From Clostridiales bacterium (GTDB lineage Bacteria > Bacillota > Clostridia > Lachnospirales > JAITVM01): a DNA stretch of 11,755 bases. This document shows, in pieces, positions 7,521 through 11,755 of this stretch (position 1 is its first letter; the number at the start of each line of letters is the position of its first letter). A program made the translations under genes and the position numbers. The stretch lies in the NCBI GenBank assembly GCA_031285815.1, contig JAITVM010000025.1, positions 1 through 11,755 on the forward strand, written 5' to 3'. The notes below the pieces were generated by a model. The model did not search any database. It had not been told where the DNA came from and saw nothing but the letters and a program-made list of their open reading frames with translations.

Positions 7521-7714
7521 AATGGGCTACTGTTTAAAAATTCATATTACTGCCAAGAAAACTATGTAAAGGATGTGGGTTAAACCCACACCCCTAGCTA
7601 CGCAGCAAAAAAAATATATATAAACGGAAATACTTCCGGAGTTTTCATAATACGGCCCTAGCCCTTAAATCTACGGGTTGCCTAAACAGGTGGGGGCCAT
7701 CTAAAGCAGCAGCC
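7496..7714 (-). ncRNA. Structured non-coding RNA (about 219 nt) upstream of the DAHP synthase gene, family not identified
   Basis: No reading frame explains this stretch, but on the minus strand it forms a coherent RNA. The first bases (7714-7702) pair with 7536-7525 in a 12-bp closing helix with one bulged C. Inside are a 7-bp helix (7700-7694 with 7658-7652) enclosing two small hairpins (7690-7681 and 7677-7662), a 7-bp helix GAAAACU/AGUUUUC (7646-7640 with 7563-7557), a 5-bp hairpin (7638-7625) and an 11-bp G-rich hairpin (7595-7569). A U-rich single strand lies at about 7603-7624. A terminator hairpin follows four bases after the closing helix. TATAAT at 7724-7719 puts transcription start at the first bases of that helix. 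It could be a stand-alone RNA (6S or the clostridial raiA motif are candidates I cannot confirm) or a leader attenuating the aro gene. T-box hallmarks are absent. Confidence 0.65.
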
Positions 7715-7718
7715 AGTT

Positions 7719-7724
7719 ATTATA
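7719..7724 (-). promoter_or_regulatory. -10 box of the structured RNA promoter
   Basis: A perfect TATAAT on the minus strand is located five to seven bases before the first base of the RNA closing helix. The -35 region near 7742-7750 is weak (GAATAT, or TTGGAA with an overlong spacer), so a helper factor or weak basal activity is possible. Confidence 0.5.
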
Positions 7725-7777
7725 TTTCTTGTTAAATTACTATATTCCAAATATCTAAAATTTGTGATTTTATATAT

Positions 7778-7814
7778 AAAAAAAAGCTTTGCATCCTCAA
7801 ATTGGCCGCAAAGC
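7778..7814 (-). terminator. Intrinsic terminator of the HPr-like gene
   Basis: On the minus strand a 7-bp stem GCTTTGC/GCAAAGC with a 15-base loop is followed by eight T. It lies 36 bases past the HPr-like stop and separates that gene from the downstream structured RNA promoter. Confidence 0.85.
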
Positions 7815-7849
7815 ACCTCTTAAAAATCTTTGGTATTTTAATTTTTCTG

Positions 7850-8080
7850 TTAAACAATATATGGCTTCAAAACCTCTATTGCACTATCATAATCAACATT
7901 GTCATGGATATTTAGCCTCAAGGTTTTACTAATATCCAAACTCAGGATACCCATAATAGATTTAGCATCAACAACATACCTGTCAGAAACAATGTCAAAG
8001 TCACCCGCCTGCATAGAAACAGCGTTAACAAAACTCTTAACGCTGTCTATATCTTTTAGCGTAATATTTAGTGATTTCAA
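7850..8080 (-). CDS. HPr-like protein lacking the phospho-histidine
   Basis: A 76-residue protein (from TTG 8080) resembling HPr, the phosphocarrier of the PTS sugar-uptake system. The region around the regulatory serine is preserved: DAKSIMGILSLDISK at about 38-52 matches the HPr stretch containing Ser46 (here S41). The segment that should carry the catalytic histidine (GIHARPA in true HPr) instead reads about KDIDSVKSFV, with no histidine, so phosphotransfer from Enzyme I is not expected. A regulatory or binding role is inferred only. Start: AAAGGGGGT (8099-8091) precedes TTG 8080 by ten bases and the resulting MKSLNITLKD opening fits HPr length. The upstream ATG 8113 has no ribosome site and lies in a small TTCCC/GGGAA hairpin. 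It is a single-gene unit with its own consensus promoter and terminator. Confidence 0.8.
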   Translation of the reverse strand: MKSLNITLKDIDSVKSFVNAVSMQAGDFDIVSDRYVVDAKSIMGILSLDISKTLRLNIHDNVDYDSAIEVLKPYIV

Positions 8081-8134
8081 GATAAAACAAACCCCCTTTA
8101 AACTTTTTCCCATAAGGGAATCATTTGTAACATA

Positions 8135-8163
8135 ACTATACTAGGTTATAAAATCTGTGTCAA
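8135..8163 (-). promoter_or_regulatory. Sigma-A promoter of the HPr-like gene
   Basis: On the minus strand TTGACA (8163-8158, perfect) and TATAGT (8140-8135) are separated by 17 bases. Transcription would begin near 8128, giving a leader of about 48 bases to TTG 8080. This supports the shorter protein start. Confidence 0.85.
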
Positions 8164-8165
8164 TC

Positions 8166-8195
8166 TTAAAATAATATTTTTATTTATGCTATAAT
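8166..8195 (+). promoter_or_regulatory. Promoter of radC with extended -10
   Basis: TATAAT at 8190-8195 is preceded by TGC (8187-8189), making an extended -10. A partial -35, TTAAAA, lies at 8166-8171 with an 18-base spacer. It is back-to-back with the HPr-like promoter, whose -35 box ends three bases away. Confidence 0.65.
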
Positions 8196-8226
8196 TAAAT
8201 TATTATACAAAAAGGTGGGGTATTTT

Positions 8227-8904
8227 ATGGGCAACGAATTACATAAAGGGCATAGGCAAAGGGTTAAAAAGAGATACCTGGCTAGCGGCCTTGATTCTTT
8301 TGAGGACCATCAAGCCCTGGAGTTTTTATTATTCTACTGCTACCCTTTAAAAGACACAAATGAGCCGGCGCATAAAATGTTAAAAGAATTCGGCTCCCTT
8401 TCAAATTTATTTGACGCAGGGCCTGCCGAAATTTCCAGAAGGTGCAACGTTACTGAAAATGTCGCCATCTTAGTTTCTTTAATACCATCTTTAGCAAAAA
8501 GGTACAGCCTTGCTAAGTGGGAAAAGAAAGCAGTTTTAAATACCTCTGCAAAAGCAGGCAGGTATGCAGTAAGCTTGTTTATCGGCAAAAAATACGAGTG
8601 TTTTTATTTGGTTTGCCTCGATACCCAGCGTAAATTAATCTACCCACAAATTATATCAGAAGGCACTATTGATGAAACCCCTGTATACCCAAGAATAATT
8701 GTTGAAGAGTCGCTAAAGCATAAAGCCGCTTGTGTGTTTTTGGCACATAACCACCCTTCAGGCGACCCAACCCCTTCACAATCAGATATAATAGCAACCA
8801 AAAAAATAACCGCCGCACTAGAGCCGCTTGATATAGAAGTGCTTGACCATATTTTAGTGGCTGGCGAAAATTATATAAGCTTTGCAGAAAAGAAAATATT
8901 ATAG
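8227..8904 (+). CDS. radC: RadC-family JAB/MPN domain protein
   Basis: A 225-residue member of the RadC (UPF0758) family. Residues 1-75 form the helical, helix-hairpin-helix-like N-terminal part (FEDHQALEFLLFY...AHKMLKEFGSLSNLF). Residues 105-225 are the JAB/MPN metal-binding domain with the JAMM-type motif H174-x-H176-P...P183-S184-x-x-D187 and a likely partner glutamate E145. The family name refers to DNA repair, but the original E. coli radC mutation proved to map elsewhere, so the biochemical role is unsettled; a metal-dependent hydrolase fold is what the sequence shows. Start: AAAGGTGGGG (8211-8220) lies six bases before ATG 8227, while GTG 8215 is inside that site. It is transcribed alone, divergent from the HPr-like gene, with a bidirectional terminator downstream. 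It is a chromosomal-type copy with no phage genes around. Confidence 0.9.
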   Translation: MGNELHKGHRQRVKKRYLASGLDSFEDHQALEFLLFYCYPLKDTNEPAHKMLKEFGSLSNLFDAGPAEISRRCNVTENVAILVSLIPSLAKRYSLAKWEKKAVLNTSAKAGRYAVSLFIGKKYECFYLVCLDTQRKLIYPQIISEGTIDETPVYPRIIVEESLKHKAACVFLAHNHPSGDPTPSQSDIIATKKITAALEPLDIEVLDHILVAGENYISFAEKKIL

Positions 8905-8942
8905 CAGGCACTTAGCATTAAATTTATTTTTTATACACAACA

Positions 8943-8976
8943 AAAAATCCGCCAAACCAAAGTTAAGCGGATTTTT
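8943..8976. terminator. Bidirectional terminator between radC and the transporter gene
   Basis: A 10-bp stem AAAAATCCGC/GCGGATTTTT with a 14-base loop has A and T runs on its two arms, so it can act on both the radC transcript and the convergent minus-strand transporter transcript. Confidence 0.88.
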
Positions 8977-8993
8977 ATTATGTTAATATTAGA

Positions 8994-10325
8994 TTAGAAA
9001 GCTATCCCTCCGAATAAAGCAATTGCGCAAAGCAGTACAGCTAATGGCACATATACAAACTTACCAAGGTTATGCCAGAAGTCGCCGTATTTCTTTTTAG
9101 CGCCTTTATTAATTTCATCAAGCAAATCTTCTTTTTTCATAATCCAGAACCATGATACCGCACCCAAAGTTGCACCAATAGGGATTATGTAAATGGAAAC
9201 GATGTCCATCCAAGGGCCCCATACTTCAATCTTCTCCATAAATAAACCAGGAGCAAGGCAGATAACACAAAGTACAACTAACATTACGTTACGTGTCAAT
9301 TTAGGTATTTTGTGAAGCAACGATTCAGCAACTGCCTCAAACATATTTTGAAGGGAGCTAACGCCGGCAAATATCATTGCTACATATAAGATTATTGCAA
9401 AAATACGGCCTGCCGGTATATCTTGTAATATTTTAGGCAATGTTACAAACAATAAGCCTGGCCCTGAATTAACGTCAACGCCATATGCAAAACAAGCTGG
9501 GATAATAACCAAAGCCGCAACAAACGCTGCTATAGTATCAAACAGTGCTGTAAATGTGGCACCGCTAATGACATCTTCACCATCGCCTAAATAAGCGCCA
9601 TAAACAATCATGCCGCTACCTGTTACAGATAACGAGAAGAACGCCTGCCCCATCGCCCAAACCCAAAGCATTGGGTTCGCAAGTTGTTTCCAATCTGGTG
9701 TAAACATAAATTTATAGCCTTCTATTGCGCCAGGTAAAAATGCTACCCTAATTGCTAAAATTACAAATATCCCAAAGAATACAGGCATCATAATTTTGTT
9801 AGATTTTTCTATACTATCCGCGCCAAGCAAGAGGGTAAGCAACGTACCAACAACTACTATAATATGAAGTGGCACTACAGAAAAATCTACGAATGCAAAA
9901 GACTCAAACCATGCGCCTGTATCAACAGTCATGATAGTCCCTGTTAATGAATCAATAAATGCTTTTACGACATAAGATATTATTACGGCATATCCAATTG
10001 CGATACACATAGACCCAGCTAATGGGATCCATCCAACATACTTTCCGAGCCCTTCTTTTCCAGAAGTTGCCCATGCCTTTTGATATGAGCCAACTGTACC
10101 GGTTTTAGCCCTCCGCCCAATAGCATATTCTGCGGCCAAACCGACAAAACTAAATAATACAATAAAAATTAAATACGCAATTAAAAATGCGCCGCCGCCA
10201 TTCGAGCCTACCTTGTACGAAAACCCCCAAACGTTTGCCATACCAACAGCAGAACCAACAGCAGATAAAATGAATCCCCATTTAGATGTAAATTTACTAG
10301 TGCTTCCAGATGCCTGGTTACTCAT
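8994..10325 (-). CDS. Sodium-dependent amino acid transporter, SNF/NSS family (probable tyrosine carrier)
   Basis: A 443-residue membrane protein of the sodium:neurotransmitter symporter family (LeuT fold), importing an amino acid with sodium. The first helix and its unwound part read GFILSAVGSAVGMANVWGF (17-35), followed by SNGGGAF (41-47), both family hallmarks; N31 aligns with the sodium ligand N27 of LeuT. About eleven helices are apparent, the usual number in short bacterial members such as Fusobacterium Tyt1. The gene follows a tyrosine phenol-lyase gene in the same direction, as Tyt1 does, so tyrosine is the likely substrate (inference from context). The extracellular-gate arginine of LeuT (R30, in FLRFP) is replaced by glycine (G34, in VWGFSY). 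Start: AAAGGGG (10340-10334) is eight bases before ATG 10325. It may be co-transcribed with the lyase by read-through of the hairpin between them. Confidence 0.92.
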   Translation of the reverse strand: MSNQASGSTSKFTSKWGFILSAVGSAVGMANVWGFSYKVGSNGGGAFLIAYLIFIVLFSFVGLAAEYAIGRRAKTGTVGSYQKAWATSGKEGLGKYVGWIPLAGSMCIAIGYAVIISYVVKAFIDSLTGTIMTVDTGAWFESFAFVDFSVVPLHIIVVVGTLLTLLLGADSIEKSNKIMMPVFFGIFVILAIRVAFLPGAIEGYKFMFTPDWKQLANPMLWVWAMGQAFFSLSVTGSGMIVYGAYLGDGEDVISGATFTALFDTIAAFVAALVIIPACFAYGVDVNSGPGLLFVTLPKILQDIPAGRIFAIILYVAMIFAGVSSLQNMFEAVAESLLHKIPKLTRNVMLVVLCVICLAPGLFMEKIEVWGPWMDIVSIYIIPIGATLGAVSWFWIMKKEDLLDEINKGAKKKYGDFWHNLGKFVYVPLAVLLCAIALFGGIAF

Positions 10326-10373
10326 ACACTCTTCCCCTTTCTGAATTAAGCAGTTTTTAAAAAAAGATAATAT

Positions 10374-10436
10374 AAATAAAAATTCCGCACCCTGTATTTA
10401 ATAATCGTAAAAAAAGGGGATTATATGAGGGTGCGG
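10374..10436 (-). terminator. Bipartite hairpin, probable (leaky) terminator after the tyrosine phenol-lyase gene
   Basis: On the minus strand CCGCACCCT (10436-10428) pairs with AGGGTGCGG (10393-10385). Inside, ATAATC pairs with GATTAT (10424-10419 with 10406-10401) around a 12-base loop. The outer stem is followed by AATTTTTATTTATATT. It lies between the lyase stop and the transporter start and may set their relative expression. The remaining gap (10437-10543) shows only weak AT-rich hairpins. Confidence 0.55.
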
Positions 10437-10543
10437 CTATTTCTTGGGTGTTATGAGTTTTATAGCAGCATTTTAATAATCATGCTATCTGTACATAAAA
10501 ACCAAAATGCTTAAACTTTAATGTTTTACTGTAGCTTTAAAAA

Positions 10544-11755
10544 TTAAATTTGTTCAAAACGGCCTGTGAAGAAACGGAGCTGAGCTGGTTCATAAACCCA
10601 TTTAAGCCCACGGATGCTTTCTTTATTGTTATATAGATCAATAACAGAATCTGCAACAAGGTCCATATGCGAATAAGTATATACACGGCGTGGTATAGTT
10701 AAACGGACTGTCTCTAATTTAGGGCGGTGGTTTTCGCCAGTAACTTTATCGCGGCCAGCGGAAATTATACCCCTTTCCATTGAACGTACGCCAGAATTAA
10801 CATAAATATATGCAGCAAGCGATTGGGCTGGGAACTGGTCTTGAGTTAAATGCGGGCAGAAACGCCTAGCATCTAAGAAAACAGCATGGCCACCAATAGG
10901 CTCAACTATAGGTACGCCAGCTTCACGAAGCCTGTCGCCAAGATAACGTACTTGCTTGATACGGTGCTCAATATATTCTTCTTGAATAGATTCTTTAAGG
11001 CCACGTGCCATAGCTTCCATATCACGGCCAGTCATACCACCATAAGAAGGCATACCTTCAAATACAACAACAAATTCTTTTGCTTTAAGGAATAATTCTT
11101 CATCATTCATGCAAAGGAAACCGCCAATGTTAGTTAAGCAATCTTTTTTGCCAGACATTGTACAGCCATCAGAATAGCTAAATTCTTCGAAAACGATCTC
11201 TTTGATAGATTTATTTGCATAACCTGGCTCGCGCTCTTTAATAAAATAAGCATTCTCAACGCAACGTGTAGCATCCATGAATATTTTAATATTATTTTTT
11301 CTACATAAAGCAGAAACTTCACGTAAGTTTTGCATTGAAACAGGTTGGCCGCCAGCTAAGTTAACAGTAACTGCAACACAAATATATGCTATATTTTCTG
11401 CGCCCTTCTCGTCAATTAATTTCTGTAATTTATTAAGGTCAACATTGCCTTTGAAAGGTAGGTCTATTTGAGAGTCATGTGCTTCATCACAAATAATATC
11501 TGCAAAAATACCGCCATTAGCTTCTTGGTGGTAACGTGTTGTAGTAAAGTACATATTGCCTGGAACATATTGGCCTGGTTTAATAGCGATCCTGCTAAGA
11601 AGGTTTTCCGCGCCACGGCCTTGGTGAGTTGGGACAACATATTTAAAGCCAAAGAGTTCTTTAACAGTTGCTTCTAAGTGGTACCAGTTACGGCTGCCTG
11701 CATATGCTTCGTCACCAATCATGAGGCCTGCCCATTGGTTATCGCTCATCGCATA
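10544..11755 (-). CDS. tpl: Tyrosine phenol-lyase (N-terminus cut by window end)
   Basis: This PLP-dependent enzyme (EC 4.1.99.2) splits L-tyrosine into phenol, pyruvate and ammonia in the cytoplasm. The visible part begins ...YAMSDNQW and aligns without gaps to Citrobacter freundii TPL residues 54-456, so roughly 53 residues are missing to the right. In that numbering all known active-site residues are present: Y71, F123/T124 (MYFTTTRYH), N185, D214, R217, PLP lysine K257 (SGKKD), R381 (SMERG), R404 (ETVRLTIP) and F448. R381 and the TTTRYH context separate it from tryptophanase, where the equivalents differ. The reading frame is open to the window edge; the internal ATG at 11749 is not the real start. 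The sodium symporter downstream probably supplies tyrosine. Together they would allow amino acid fermentation, with phenol as by-product. Confidence 0.95.
   Translation of the reverse strand, partial: YAMSDNQWAGLMIGDEAYAGSRNWYHLEATVKELFGFKYVVPTHQGRGAENLLSRIAIKPGQYVPGNMYFTTTRYHQEANGGIFADIICDEAHDSQIDLPFKGNVDLNKLQKLIDEKGAENIAYICVAVTVNLAGGQPVSMQNLREVSALCRKNNIKIFMDATRCVENAYFIKEREPGYANKSIKEIVFEEFSYSDGCTMSGKKDCLTNIGGFLCMNDEELFLKAKEFVVVFEGMPSYGGMTGRDMEAMARGLKESIQEEYIEHRIKQVRYLGDRLREAGVPIVEPIGGHAVFLDARRFCPHLTQDQFPAQSLAAYIYVNSGVRSMERGIISAGRDKVTGENHRPKLETVRLTIPRRVYTYSHMDLVADSVIDLYNNKESIRGLKWVYEPAQLRFFTGRFEQI

Noticed and set aside
7617..7650. Possible dif-like site near the recombinase gene
   Set aside because: The only symmetry is the short CGGAA/TTCCG hairpin, which is better explained as part of the structured RNA; there are no two 11-base arms around a 6-base core.
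7450..7714. T-box or amino-acid leader attenuator upstream of the DAHP synthase gene
   Set aside because: No T-box core (AGGGUGGNACCGCG) and no short leader peptide rich in Phe, Tyr or Trp codons was seen on the minus strand. Attenuation of some other kind remains open and is covered under the ncRNA.
8081..8113. ATG 8113 as start of the HPr-like protein
   Set aside because: No ribosome site precedes it, it lies in a small hairpin, and the good AAAGGGGGT site is inside the extended frame, pointing to TTG 8080.
8215..8226. GTG 8215 as start of RadC
   Set aside because: It is part of the AAAGGTGGGG ribosome site; ATG 8227 follows at the normal distance.

Overview
The window looks like chromosome from a low-GC Gram-positive anaerobe, most likely class Clostridia (Lachnospirales or a relative). 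The basis is the AT-rich DNA, strong Shine-Dalgarno sites of the AAAGGAGG/AAAGGGGG type, frequent TTG starts, intrinsic terminators after almost every unit, and the gene families present: a YesL/DUF624 protein, a clostridial MATE pump, an HPr-like protein and a tyrosine phenol-lyase with its transporter. No phage, insertion sequence, CRISPR array, tRNA or rRNA is visible.

Layout. Bases 1-419 hold the 5' end of a DeoR-family repressor (minus strand). Its promoter is overlaid by a helically phased array of TGATT direct repeats, probably its own operator. Next is a MATE efflux pump (minus, 420-1820) with its terminator. A two-gene plus-strand operon follows (2085-3286: DUF624 membrane protein, then an HD-domain phosphohydrolase), ended by a strong hairpin. 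A separate plus-strand gene (3471-5264) encodes a 7TM membrane sensor ending in a degenerate GGDEF domain. It is closed by a 21-bp perfect inverted repeat shared with the convergent minus-strand unit.

That minus-strand unit reads, in transcription order: a HPr-like protein lacking the phospho-histidine (7850-8080), its terminator, a roughly 219-nt structured non-coding RNA with its own -10 box, closing helix and terminator (7714 to 7496), a class I DAHP synthase (6412-7440) and a XerS-like tyrosine recombinase (5329-6396). The HPr-like gene and radC (plus, 8227-8904) are divergent, with back-to-back promoters. On the right edge, a tyrosine phenol-lyase (N-terminus cut by the window end) lies upstream of a sodium:neurotransmitter-symporter-family carrier on the minus strand. 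This is a typical tyrosine uptake and cleavage pair giving phenol, pyruvate and ammonia.

The most interesting items are the structured RNA before the DAHP synthase gene, whose family I cannot name; the 7TM sensor whose GGDEF signature is destroyed while its RxxD inhibitory-site motif remains; and the phased operator array at the DeoR gene. Several starts are better placed downstream of the longest reading frame on Shine-Dalgarno spacing (2753, 7440, 8080, 8227).
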